Shown here one piece after another: positions 48,258 to 56,908 of a stretch of DNA of 64,000 nucleotides; position 1 is the stretch's first letter, and each line of letters starts with the position of its first letter. This DNA comes from Betaproteobacteria bacterium. Its GTDB lineage: Bacteria; Pseudomonadota; Gammaproteobacteria; Burkholderiales; Usitatibacteraceae. The stretch is from contig JADKJU010000001.1 in the NCBI GenBank assembly GCA_016720855.1, forward strand, positions 1,481,501-1,545,500. The letters run 5' to 3'. Under the pieces are notes generated by a model. The model made no database searches. It was not told the DNA's origin and was given only the letters and a program-made list of their open reading frames with translations. Position numbers and translations under genes: made by a program.

Positions 48258-49945
48258 GCGCCACGACAGCTTCACGCTTCGGGACGCCGCAGATCCTCTT
48301 CGGCCTGGCGGTGGCCATCCTGGTCATCTTCGTGGCCGTGCCCGTCCTCCTGATCTTCTTCAACGCGTTCTGGGTGAACGGCGCCTTCAACGTGACCGAC
48401 GTCGTGAAGGTGCTTCGCGAGAAGGACACCTACGAGGCCCTGCTCAACTCGCTCTTCCTCGCCACCGGCGTCACGATCACCGGCACCATCGTGGGCACCT
48501 TCTTCGCCTGGCTGGTCACGCGCACCGACCTGCCGTTCAAGGGCGCCATGAAGGTGCTCTTTCTCGTGCCGTTCATGCTGCCCTCGTTCATCGGGGCGCT
48601 GGCCTGGAAGATGCTGCTGTCGCCGCGGTCCGGGTACATCAACCGCTTCTTCATGGACGTCGTCGGCTTGCCGGGCCCGGTGTTCGACATCTACACCTAT
48701 GCCGGAATCATCGGCGTGGAGACGATGTACCTCTTCCCGTTCGTCTTCATCCAGGTCTGCGGCGCACTGGAGCGGATGGACCCGACCCTCGAGGAATCGG
48801 CGCGCATCTCCGGCGCGGACCTCCTCACCATCACGCGCAAGATCACGATCCCGCTGGTGATGCCCTCGATCCTGTCCGGGGCGCTCCTCATCATGCTCTA
48901 CTCGATGGCGCACTTCGGGACGGTCGCCGTCCTGGGCATCGAGGTCGGCATCTACAACATCCCCACGCTCATCTACGAGAAGATCCACCAGAGCGCCGGC
49001 AGCTTCAACTCCATCCGCACGGGCACCGTTCTCGCCTCGGTGCTGGTGGTCGCGGCCGCCTTCATCCTGTGGGTGCAGAACAAGGTCCTGTCCCGCGGGC
49101 GCTACCAGATCATCGCCGGCAAGAGCTTCCGTCCGGCCGAGCTGAAGCTGCGCGGCCTTCGCATCCCGATGCTCGTCTTCTGCATCGCCTACATCGGTTT
49201 CACGATCGTGCTGCCGACGGTGACAATTTTCCTGGTGGGCGGTCTCAGGACCTACGGCCTGCCCTTCACCGCGGAGAACATGACGTTCGCCAACTACTGG
49301 CACATCCTCTTCGAGTGGCAACTCACCCGCGACGCGATCCTGAACAGCCTCGGCCTCGGCCTGGCCGCCGCCCTGATCACGATGTTCGCCGGGGTCATCA
49401 TCTCCTACGTGATCGTCAAGATGAAGGTGCGCGGCAAGGGGATCCTCGAGTTCCTCGGGATGCTGCCCTTCTCCGTGCCCGGCTCGGTGATCGCCCTGGG
49501 CGTGATCCTCGCCTGGGGCGGGAAGTACGGCGTCAACCTCTACAACACGATCTGGATCATCCTCATCGCCTACATCGCGCGCTACATGGCCTTCTCCCTC
49601 AAGGCGAACTCCGCGGCGCTGGAGCAGGTGCACGACTCGCTGGTGGAGGCCGCGCGCGCCTCCGGGGCCACGATGTGGCAGGCCCTCAAGGATATCGTCA
49701 TCCCCCTGGTGCGGCCCGGGATGCTCGCGGCGTTCTTCCTCATCTTCCTGCCGGCGCTTCGCGAGCTCACCGTTTCGGTGCTGCTCTACGGCCCGACCAG
49801 CCGCACCATCGGCGTGGCGATCTACACGCTGAACGAGGATGGCGAGACGGTCTATTCCGCAGCGCTCGCCGGTATCGCCCTGATCCTGATCGTGACGGGC
49901 GAGGTGGTCATCAAGCGCTTCTTCAAGACGTCCAGCGGAGCGTAG
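48254..49945 (+). CDS. Fused double-domain ABC permease
   Basis: A 563-residue inner-membrane protein with two BPD permease domains in tandem, about 12 membrane spans. The two ATPase-coupling loops are at about residues 180-205 (EESARISGADLLTITRKI) and about 455-480 (EAARASGATMWQALKDIVI). This FbpB/ThiP-like fusion is typical of iron or thiamine-type importers. It starts at ATG 48254 inside the preceding stop. Confidence 0.92.
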   Translation: MSATTASRFGTPQILFGLAVAILVIFVAVPVLLIFFNAFWVNGAFNVTDVVKVLREKDTYEALLNSLFLATGVTITGTIVGTFFAWLVTRTDLPFKGAMKVLFLVPFMLPSFIGALAWKMLLSPRSGYINRFFMDVVGLPGPVFDIYTYAGIIGVETMYLFPFVFIQVCGALERMDPTLEESARISGADLLTITRKITIPLVMPSILSGALLIMLYSMAHFGTVAVLGIEVGIYNIPTLIYEKIHQSAGSFNSIRTGTVLASVLVVAAAFILWVQNKVLSRGRYQIIAGKSFRPAELKLRGLRIPMLVFCIAYIGFTIVLPTVTIFLVGGLRTYGLPFTAENMTFANYWHILFEWQLTRDAILNSLGLGLAAALITMFAGVIISYVIVKMKVRGKGILEFLGMLPFSVPGSVIALGVILAWGGKYGVNLYNTIWIILIAYIARYMAFSLKANSAALEQVHDSLVEAARASGATMWQALKDIVIPLVRPGMLAAFFLIFLPALRELTVSVLLYGPTSRTIGVAIYTLNEDGETVYSAALAGIALILIVTGEVVIKRFFKTSSGA

Positions 49946-49950
49946 GCGCG

Positions 49951-51018
49951 ATGACCTACGTGACGCTCTCGCAGGTGACCAAGCGCTTCGGCGACGTGAT
50001 TGCCGTCGATCGCCTCGATCTCGGCGTGGAAAGCGGCGAGTGCCTGGCGATGCTCGGGCCGTCGGGCTGCGGCAAGACGACGACGCTTCGCATGGTGGCC
50101 GGATTCGAGGACATCGATGAAGGCGAGATCCGCGTCGGGGACCGCCTGCTGTCCTCGAAGCGCACGAACTATTACCTGCCGCCCGAGCAGCGCAATTTCG
50201 GCATGGTCTTCCAGGCCTTCGCCGTCTGGCCCCACCTGACAGTCTACGAGAACGTCGCCTTCCCCCTGCGCATCCGCAAGCTCCCGGCCGCCGACATCGA
50301 ACGGCGCACGCGCGAGGCCCTGGAGCAAACCAACCTGCTGAAGGTGGCCGCCTCCCGTCCCGACGACCTGTCCGGCGGCGGCAAGCAGCGCGTGGCGCTT
50401 GCCCGGGCGCTCGCGATCCAGCCCGACGTCATGCTGCTCGACGAGCCGCTGTCCAGCCTCGACCCGCATTTCCGCGAGGAGATGCGCTTCGAGATCCGGG
50501 ACCTGCAGCGCCGGTTCGGCTTCTCGATCATCTACGTGACCCACGACCAATCGGAGGCCATGGCGCTGTCGGACCGGATCCTGGTCATGAAGAGCGGCGT
50601 GGTGCAGCAGATCGGCAAGCCGACGGAGGTTTACCGCAACCCGGCAAACCGCTTCGTCTATGCCTTCGTGGGCCTGTCGAGTTTCGTGCGCGTGAGCCTT
50701 GTCCCCGGCGGCATCGCGGCAGGCGGCATTCCGGTGCCCAAGGCGGCGGTGAGCGAGCCTCCCGGGGAACTGGTCGCAGCCGGCGAGGCGATGCTCGCGG
50801 CGCGACCGACGGAAATCGATTTCGTCTCCGAGGGCGGCCTGCGCGGAACGGTCCGGCGCCGCGCCTACCTGGGCGAGATCGTGGATTACCACGTCGATGT
50901 CGGCGGCCAGGACGTCCGGATCCAGAAGACCCGGCACCAGCCGGGGCCGAATCCGGGCGACACCTGCGGCCTCGTTCTTCCCTCGGCCCGGTGGTATTCC
51001 GCGGACGAGGCGAACTGA
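49951..51018 (+). CDS. ABC transporter ATP-binding protein (second of two)
   Basis: A 355-residue ATPase beginning 5 nt after the permease. Walker A GPSGCGKTTT, Q-loop FQAFAVWPHL, Walker B VMLLDEPLSSLD and the H-loop THDQ are intact. The signature reads LSGGGKQR, slightly off the usual LSGGQQQR. A TOBE-like domain fills the C-terminus. The two ATPases are clearly different proteins, so the transporter may use a heterodimeric ATPase pair. Confidence 0.9.
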   Translation: MTYVTLSQVTKRFGDVIAVDRLDLGVESGECLAMLGPSGCGKTTTLRMVAGFEDIDEGEIRVGDRLLSSKRTNYYLPPEQRNFGMVFQAFAVWPHLTVYENVAFPLRIRKLPAADIERRTREALEQTNLLKVAASRPDDLSGGGKQRVALARALAIQPDVMLLDEPLSSLDPHFREEMRFEIRDLQRRFGFSIIYVTHDQSEAMALSDRILVMKSGVVQQIGKPTEVYRNPANRFVYAFVGLSSFVRVSLVPGGIAAGGIPVPKAAVSEPPGELVAAGEAMLAARPTEIDFVSEGGLRGTVRRRAYLGEIVDYHVDVGGQDVRIQKTRHQPGPNPGDTCGLVLPSARWYSADEAN

Positions 51019-51029
51019 GCCGCTCCGCC

Positions 51030-52142
51030 GTGGGACAGGCCTTCGCCCGGATCGCCCTGGCCCTCGCGACTGCGGCCCCGCTCGCCGCCGCCGCCACGCT
51101 CCCTCTCGATCGCGTGAAGCTCCCGCCGGGCTTCGAGATCGCCGTCTTCGCCGAAGGCGTGAAGGATGCCCGCTCCATGGCCCTGGGCGAGAAGGGATGG
51201 CTTTTCGTCTCGACGCGCACCGCCGGAAACGTGTACGCCATCCGCCACGACGGGATGAAGGCACTCGAGACGGTCACGATCGCCACCGGCCTCGAAATGC
51301 CCAACGGAGTGGCGTTCCGGCACGGTGCGCTCTTCGTCGCGGAGGTGAGCCGCGTCTGGCGCTACGACGCGATCGAATCGAGCCTGCCAAAGGCGCCGAA
51401 GCCGGTCCTCGTCCACGACAAGTACCCCACGGACCGTCACCACGGGTGGAAGTTCATCCGCTTCGGCCCCGACGGGTGGCTCTACATCCCCGTCGGCGCG
51501 CCGTGCAACGTGTGCGACCGCGGGGACCCCTATGCGTCGATCACGCGGCTGAAGCCCGACGGCTCGGCCATGGAAATCGTGGCGCGAGGCGTGCGAAACA
51601 CCGTGGGGTTCGACTGGCACCCGGTGACGAAGGAGCTGTGGTTCACCGACAACGGCCGAGACATGATGGGCGACGACGTGCCGCCCGACGAACTGAACCA
51701 CGCGCCGAAGCCCGGAATGCACTTCGGCTTCCCGTACTGCCATGGTGGCGAGGTGCCCGATCCCGATTTCGCCAAGGGCCGCTCGTGCGCGCAATTCACG
51801 CCGCCCGCGCAGAAGTTCGGGGCCCACGTGGCCTCGCTCGGCATGCGGTTCTACACCGGCTCCATGTTCCCCGCCGCCTGGCGCAACCAGGCCTTCATCG
51901 CGGAGCACGGGTCATGGAACCGCTCGAAGAAGAGCGGCTACCGCGTCATGCACGCCCGGGTCGAGGGCGGCAAGGTGGTGGATTACGGCGTGTTCGCCGA
52001 GGGCTTTCTCGACGCCGCCACCGACAAGGCCTGGGGCCGGCCGGTGGACGTGCAGGAGATGCCGGACGGGGCCCTGCTCGTCTCGGACGACTTCGCCCAC
52101 GCCATATACCGCATCTCCTGGCGCAAGATTCCCGTTAGTTGA
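51030..52142 (+). CDS. Periplasmic beta-propeller sugar dehydrogenase-like protein (sorbosone dehydrogenase family)
   Basis: About 370 residues from GTG 51030, 11 nt after the ATPase gene. A signal peptide (residues about 1-20, ALATAAPLAAA) is followed by a six-bladed propeller of the PQQ-dependent glucose/sorbosone dehydrogenase superfamily. Visible blocks are PPGFEIAVFAEGV, GWLYIPVGAPCNVC, RGVRNTVGFDWHP and FTDNGRDMMGDD. No CxxCH haem site is seen. Its tight spacing suggests co-expression with the ABC transporter; PQQ use is a family inference. Confidence 0.82.
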   Translation: MGQAFARIALALATAAPLAAAATLPLDRVKLPPGFEIAVFAEGVKDARSMALGEKGWLFVSTRTAGNVYAIRHDGMKALETVTIATGLEMPNGVAFRHGALFVAEVSRVWRYDAIESSLPKAPKPVLVHDKYPTDRHHGWKFIRFGPDGWLYIPVGAPCNVCDRGDPYASITRLKPDGSAMEIVARGVRNTVGFDWHPVTKELWFTDNGRDMMGDDVPPDELNHAPKPGMHFGFPYCHGGEVPDPDFAKGRSCAQFTPPAQKFGAHVASLGMRFYTGSMFPAAWRNQAFIAEHGSWNRSKKSGYRVMHARVEGGKVVDYGVFAEGFLDAATDKAWGRPVDVQEMPDGALLVSDDFAHAIYRISWRKIPVS

Positions 52143-52199
52143 TCCTGGTCAACTCGCCGCGCTCCCGGGACTCTAGCCTCGGTGCGAAGGAGACTTCGC

Positions 52200-52622
52200 A
52201 TGTACAGCCAACGGGTCAAGAGCGTGATGGAGCGCAAGAAGCGCCTGGTCGCGCCACGGGAGACCACCGTGGCCAAGGCCGCGAAGCTCATGGCGGCGAA
52301 AAACGTCGGCGCCCTCATGGTGGTCGAGGACAGGAAGCTCGTCGGCATCTTCACCGAGCGCGACGCGGTCTTCCGCGTCATTGCCCAAGGCCTCGACCCG
52401 TCGACGACGCGCATCAGTGAGGTGATGACGCCCGATCCCGTCACCGTGGACCCGGACGAGATCTTCGGGCGCGCCCTCCTCCTCATGCATGACCACGGGT
52501 TCCGCCACGTGCCGGTGGTCGAGAACGGAGAACCGATCGGCATCGTTTCCTCCCGCATCGCCCTCGACCCGGACATGGAGGAATTCGTGTCCGAGACGCA
52601 GCGCAGGTTGAGCCTGCGCTAG
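52200..52622 (+). CDS. Tandem CBS-domain protein
   Basis: A 140-residue stand-alone CBS pair. CBS1 (about 10-65) contains NVGALMVVEDRKLVGIFTERD; CBS2 (about 75-130) contains MTPDPVTVDPDE and GFRHVPVVENGEPIGIVSSR. Such modules bind adenine nucleotides and regulate partners. ATG 52200 has AAGGAG 8 nt upstream. An imperfect 5-bp inverted repeat (GTTGA/TCAAC) lies in the gap before it. Partner unknown. Confidence 0.88.
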   Translation: MYSQRVKSVMERKKRLVAPRETTVAKAAKLMAAKNVGALMVVEDRKLVGIFTERDAVFRVIAQGLDPSTTRISEVMTPDPVTVDPDEIFGRALLLMHDHGFRHVPVVENGEPIGIVSSRIALDPDMEEFVSETQRRLSLR

Positions 52623-52689
52623 GGTATCCTCGCGGGCGACGGGCCCCCGCGGTCCCGCCGGGTTCCCCCCAACGCCACCGCGAGGATCC

Positions 52690-54669
52690 ATGGCGCTCAT
52701 CCAGCTTTCCGAAGAACAGGTCCGCTCCTGGACCCGGGCGCAGAAGGACGAGTGGTGGTTCTCCACCGTGTTCCGCGGCGATATGCCGCAGCTCACGATC
52801 CGCTCGGGCGTCACCGGTTTCATGCTGGGCGGCGTGCTGGCGGCCACCGGCCTGTACATCAGCGCCAAGACCGGCATCACCATCGGCGTGGGCCTGACCT
52901 CGGTGATCCTCGCCTTCGCGATGTTCCGCATCCTGCACGGCGCGGGACTCGCGGCCGACTTCACCATCCTCGAGAACAACTGCACGCAATCCATCGCCAC
53001 CGCTGCCGGGTACGTGGTGGCGCCCCTCACGTCGAGCCTCGCGGCCTACATGCTCGTCACGGGAAAGATCGTCCCGTGGTGGCAGATGATGGTGTGGATG
53101 GTGGTGGTCTCCATGATCGGCGTGCTGCTCGCCTTCCCGATGAAGCGCCGGTTCATCAACGAGGAGCAGCTGCCCTTCCCGGAGGGGCGCGCCTGCGGTG
53201 TCGTCCTGGACGCGCTCTACACGGGGGCCGCGGCCGCGGGAATGTACAAGGCGAAGCTGCTGGGCTACACCGCGCTCTTCACGGGCCTCTACCAGTTCGT
53301 GATCAGCGACGGATGGATGAAGCTCCTGCAGCTGAAGATCCTGCGCATGGACCAGTGGGCCGGCCTCGGGCAGGCGTGGGTCCTCCACGAGCGGCTGGAC
53401 GCGTATTACTACGCCGCGGCCTCCAAGGGGGGGATGTGGATCCCGAAGATCCTCGGCACCGATTTTCGCCAGCTCGGGCTTCGCCTCACGCTGGACGCGG
53501 CGATGCTGGGCGTGGGCGGGCTCATGGGCATCGCGGTCGCCACGAGCTGCCTGCTGGGCGCGTTCGTGAACTTCGTGATCCTGGCGCCCCTCATGATCCA
53601 GGCCGGCGACATCGTGCAGCGCATCTCGCCTGCGGGCGCCGTGGTGCCCATCTCGCGCGCCGAGATCGTGAACCAGTGGTCGCTGTGGTGGGGCGTCACG
53701 ATGATGGTGGTGGGCTCGCTCGTGAGCCTCGCGGGCCGGCCGGAGCTCTTCCGGAGCGCCTTCAAGTCCCTGCGGGGCAGGAAGGAGACCGGCACGGACG
53801 TCCTCAGGGACATCGAGTTCCCGCTGTGGGTATCGGCGGCCGGCGTGCCCGTGTTCAGCGTGCTGGGCGCGTGGGTCACGCACGAGTTCTTCGGCGTGCC
53901 CTGGCTTTTGGCCTTCGTGGCGCTCCCGCTCATCTTCGTGCTGACGATCATCTGCACGAATTCCATGGCGCTCACCTCCTGGACACCCACCGGGTCCCTC
54001 GCCAAGATCACGCAGTTCACCATGGGCGCCATCGACCGCACCAACCCCGCGAGCAACCTCATCCCCGCGGGCATGACGGCGGAAATCGCCTCCAATGCCG
54101 CCAATCTCCTGTCCGACATCAAGCCGGGCTACATGCTGGGGGCCAAGCCGCGCCAGCAGGCGGTCGGGCACGTGATCGGCCTCGTCGCGGGCGCAATCGC
54201 CTGCGTGCCGCTCTACTTCCTGCTCTTCCTGCCGCCGGACGCCAACGGCTTGCGCACGACCGCGACCCTCGTCTCCGAGCAGTTCGCCATGCCCGGCGCC
54301 GTGCAGTGGAAGGGCGTGGCGGACATCATCACCAAGGGCCTCGCCAGCCTCCCGCATTCCGCCATCGTGTCGATGATCGTGGCGGCGGTGTGCGCGGTCG
54401 TCATCGAGGTGGCGCGCATCGCGACCAGGGGGCGCTTCCCGCTCACGGCGGTGTCCATCGGCCTGGGCGTGGTGCTGCCGCCGGAAGCCACCTTCGCGAT
54501 GTGGGTGGGAGCGATGATCTTCTGGTGGGCAGGCAAGCGAAATCCCGCGAAAGGCACGCCGGGGCACACCTTCTGGGTCGAGGGCTGCGAGCCCATCTGC
54601 GCGGGCCTTATCTCGGGGGCGGCGCTCATGGGAATCGGCAATGCCATCGTGAACGTGCTGCTCGGATGA
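52690..54669 (+). CDS. OPT family oligopeptide transporter
   Basis: A 659-residue polytopic protein with roughly 14-16 membrane spans. TIRSGVTGFMLGGVLAATGLYI (about 35-56), NNCTQSIATAAGYV and LPFPEGRACGVVLDAL are family blocks. Members import peptides or metal chelates with protons. The gene ends 13 nt before an isochorismatase-like hydrolase. Confidence 0.9.
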   Translation: MALIQLSEEQVRSWTRAQKDEWWFSTVFRGDMPQLTIRSGVTGFMLGGVLAATGLYISAKTGITIGVGLTSVILAFAMFRILHGAGLAADFTILENNCTQSIATAAGYVVAPLTSSLAAYMLVTGKIVPWWQMMVWMVVVSMIGVLLAFPMKRRFINEEQLPFPEGRACGVVLDALYTGAAAAGMYKAKLLGYTALFTGLYQFVISDGWMKLLQLKILRMDQWAGLGQAWVLHERLDAYYYAAASKGGMWIPKILGTDFRQLGLRLTLDAAMLGVGGLMGIAVATSCLLGAFVNFVILAPLMIQAGDIVQRISPAGAVVPISRAEIVNQWSLWWGVTMMVVGSLVSLAGRPELFRSAFKSLRGRKETGTDVLRDIEFPLWVSAAGVPVFSVLGAWVTHEFFGVPWLLAFVALPLIFVLTIICTNSMALTSWTPTGSLAKITQFTMGAIDRTNPASNLIPAGMTAEIASNAANLLSDIKPGYMLGAKPRQQAVGHVIGLVAGAIACVPLYFLLFLPPDANGLRTTATLVSEQFAMPGAVQWKGVADIITKGLASLPHSAIVSMIVAAVCAVVIEVARIATRGRFPLTAVSIGLGVVLPPEATFAMWVGAMIFWWAGKRNPAKGTPGHTFWVEGCEPICAGLISGAALMGIGNAIVNVLLG

Positions 54670-54682
54670 AAGGGCGTGACCC

Positions 54683-55243
54683 ATGAACATCGCAATCGAC
54701 CCGCAGCAATGCGCGCTCGTGCTGGTGGACTACCAGCTGCGGCTGCTGCCCGCCATCCACCGCGGCGCGCAAGTCCTCGCCCAGGCCGTGCGCCTGGCGG
54801 ACTGCGCGCGCGCGCTCGGCATCCGCATCATCGGCACGGAAGAGAATCCGCACGGCCTCGGCCCCAACGCCGAATCCATCCGCGAGCGGTGCGAGGTGAC
54901 GCTCGCGAAGATGAGCTTCGACGGCTGCGCCGACGGCCTGGTGGAGGTGCTGCGCTCACGAGGCCGGCATTCCCCCACGGACGTCGTGATTGCCGGCTGC
55001 GAGACACACGTGTGCCTCATGCAGACCGCGCACGGCCTGCAACGCGCCGGGTTCGGCGTCTGGGTGGCCGCGAACGCCTGCGGCACGCGCTTCCCCGTCG
55101 ACCACGACCTGGCATCGGGACGCCTGCGTCAGTCCGGCGTCATCCTGGCGAGCGTCGAGATGATCGCGTTCGAGTGGCTGCGCAGCTGCGAGCACGAGCG
55201 CTTCCGGGCGGTGCTCGACATCCTCAAGAGCCCGCCGGACTGA
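54683..55243 (+). CDS. Isochorismatase-like cysteine hydrolase
   Basis: A 186-residue alpha/beta hydrolase. The catalytic triad is visible as Asp in LVLVDYQ, Lys in LAKMSFDG and the nucleophilic Cys in GCETHVCLMQ. The family includes isochorismatases and amidases such as nicotinamidase; the substrate here is unknown. A 161-bp remnant of a homologous gene lies at 61114-61274 on the far side of the Rhs island. The gene is probably co-transcribed with the OPT transporter. Confidence 0.88.
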   Translation: MNIAIDPQQCALVLVDYQLRLLPAIHRGAQVLAQAVRLADCARALGIRIIGTEENPHGLGPNAESIRERCEVTLAKMSFDGCADGLVEVLRSRGRHSPTDVVIAGCETHVCLMQTAHGLQRAGFGVWVAANACGTRFPVDHDLASGRLRQSGVILASVEMIAFEWLRSCEHERFRAVLDILKSPPD

Positions 55244-55371
55244 CAGGGCGGCGGCTTGCCGTTCATGTGATAGCGGCTTCGTGGCGCAGGGCCTCTGCTG
55301 TGCGCCCGAACAAGGCAGAGTGTCGTCCACCTTGAGAATCCGCTCGACCGAATCACGACAAACTGCGACCG

Positions 55372-55800
55372 TCAGGTGACGCCCTCGCGGAACACGGCTC
55401 GATGTACGCTGAAGCAGTCAAGACAGACCGTGTCAGGAACATGCCGGTCCTCATGCCTCTTAACGAACTTGCGAAGTACTGAGTTGCCGGGCTCAGGCCC
55501 GCTTATATTCGCGCACGACACCTTGCGGCCTCCGCAGCACATCACCGTGCGCCGATGCCCGCCAAGCCAGCTAGCGCGTTTGGGTGGCCAACAGCATGCG
55601 GCGTCTCCTCCGTTACTGCCGCCGCCCGCGCAACCGGGGCAATCCGCCGCGAGCCCGCGACGATCCGTGATTTTCAATGGGCGGCTCGAGACGTAGGTAA
55701 ACGTGTTTAGGCCGGCCGTCAGGCCAAATGGATCGCTCTCGATGTAGCGACCTATGGCAGGGTCGTAATCGCGGAAGTAGTTGTAATGCGCAGTCGACAT
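55372..55800 (-). CDS. Orphan Rhs C-terminal tip with HExxH-containing tail
   Basis: A 142-residue fragment. It opens with the end of an Rhs core (HYNYFRDYDPAIGRYIESDP, then TYVSSRPLKITDRRGL) and continues into a different Cys-rich tail of about 90 residues. The tail contains KRHEDRHV, i.e. an HExxH zincin-type motif, with flanking Cys residues. It has its own ATG and an AGGA site, so it may be expressed, or it may be a silent cassette available to recombine with the main Rhs gene. No immunity-like gene follows in the 128 bp before the hydrolase. Confidence 0.65.
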   Translation of the reverse strand: MSTAHYNYFRDYDPAIGRYIESDPFGLTAGLNTFTYVSSRPLKITDRRGLAADCPGCAGGGSNGGDAACCWPPKRASWLGGHRRTVMCCGGRKVSCANISGPEPGNSVLRKFVKRHEDRHVPDTVCLDCFSVHRAVFREGVT

Positions 55801-55830
55801 CGAGATTCCTTGCCGCTTAACACCGCCTCC

Positions 55831-56106
55831 TTATCTTCCGCGCTTCACTAAGATCATTGGTGATTTCAGCGACCACACGACATAAATGATAAGTGCCCCA
55901 AACATAAGAAACGCAAGGGCCGCGTATACCACGGCGGAGCCTGCGAAGAACCCCACGAGAATCAAGACAAACTCCGCTGAGGACACAAATCGCTTTGCAT
56001 TGCTATTTTCGACGCGCAAGATCGCCCCACAGGTCTGACATGTGAAGTCGCTCGAGAACATCGGTCGTTGAGTTTCCTGTCCGCAACTTGCACATTTGGC
56101 CTTCAT
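55831..56106 (-). CDS. Small zinc-ribbon membrane protein, candidate Rhs immunity protein
   Basis: A 91-residue protein. The N-terminus has two CxxC pairs (KCASCGQ and FTCQTCGAIL), forming a zinc ribbon. Two hydrophobic spans follow (about 45-62 and 65-82). ATG 56106 overlaps the stop of the preceding Rhs tip by 4 nt (ATGA), the close coupling expected for a toxin-immunity pair. Local base composition is visibly poorer in GC than the flanking chromosome, suggesting transfer. The immunity role is inferred from position only. Confidence 0.6.
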   Translation of the reverse strand: MKAKCASCGQETQRPMFSSDFTCQTCGAILRVENSNAKRFVSSAEFVLILVGFFAGSAVVYAALAFLMFGALIIYVVWSLKSPMILVKRGR

Positions 56107-56549
56107 TTCGAGCACCCCTGTCGCCGCTCATCGCAGCCCTTCTTGCACTCATTCCACAAGTAGAGGCTGCACCCGAATCCAAAGCCAGGAAGACCCGGAA
56201 GGCCCGCCCCTTCTGAGATCACGAGAATGCTCGCACTGGCGAAGCCACATGCGAGCGTCACGGACCATTTGCATTTCCGCTCGCAGTCGCCTTGAGGGGT
56301 CAGCTCATACCAAATCTGATATGCAACATCACCGGGATCGCGTCCGGGCCAAGGAAGATTGCCCGAATCGTCAGCGGGAGGTTCTCGTAGTCCCTTGGGA
56401 TCAAAGAGGCGGAGTGGGTTACCCCTAACATACTCATAGGTATCGATCCCGCCCTTCAGCCCAATTGGATCGCTCTGAACATACCTCCCGATTGCAGGGT
56501 CGTAATCCCTGAAGTAGTTGTAATGCGTCCCCGTCTCTTGATCGAAGTA
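56103..56549 (-). pseudogene. 3' fragment of the Rhs gene: core end plus variable tip
   Basis: Reading resumes exactly at the IS boundary with YFDQETGTHYNYFRDYDPAI, the conserved end of the Rhs core, through LRLFDPKGL. It then enters a tip of about 90 residues with seven Cys and a hydrophobic, Gly-rich middle (GAGLPGLPGFGFG). The original gene body is interrupted upstream by the IS element. In-frame readthrough from an ATG at 56618 inside the IS could still make a hybrid protein. Tip function is unknown; a pore-forming or membrane-active toxin is a guess. Confidence 0.7.
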
Positions 56550-56575
56550 TGGAATTCCCCCGTTTCCCCGGACAC
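56550..56575 (+). repeat. Left terminal inverted repeat of the IS
   Basis: The 26-nt end begins TGGAATTCCCCCG and differs from the right end's complement at two positions. The Rhs frame resumes immediately outside it on the minus strand. Confidence 0.9.
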
Positions 56576-56611
56576 ATCTGATGATGCCAAACTGGCAATT
56601 GGAGGTGTTCG

Positions 56612-56908
56612 ATGGCAACGAAGCAAAGACGGAAGTTTACGGCCGAGTTCAAGCGCGAGGGAGTGAACTCACACAGCAACCTGGACGATCGGTGTCGGCG
56701 GTTGCGCGTGAGCTTGGCGTGGAGCGTTCGGTCCTGAAGGGGTGGGTGGACAACTTCGCGGCAGGTCGATACGAGAAGGACCGGGCATTGCCGTTGAAGG
56801 CTGCGCAGCGCTGGAGAACGAGCAGCTTAGGCGAGAGTTGGCGAAAGTTCGAATGGAGCGCGACATTCTAAAAAAGCGCTGGGCTACTTCGCGAAGGAAC
56901 CAACGTGA
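56612..56908 (+). pseudogene. IS3-family orfA (frameshifted)
   Basis: The start MATKQRRKFTAEFKRE (ATG 56612, GGAGG upstream) is followed by a one-base loss near 56668. Reading continues in the next frame through the HTH region (SVSAVARELGVERSVLKGWV). A second shift near 56775-56795 leads to the leucine-zipper part (LENEQLRRELAKVRMERD), with a further shift at a run of six As near 56870. The product cannot be made normally. Confidence 0.85.

Noticed and set aside
55129..55356. 75-codon minus-strand frame as an immunity gene for the orphan Rhs tip
   Set aside because: It largely overlaps the hydrolase gene on the other strand, is Ser/Arg-rich and lacks any domain or membrane span.
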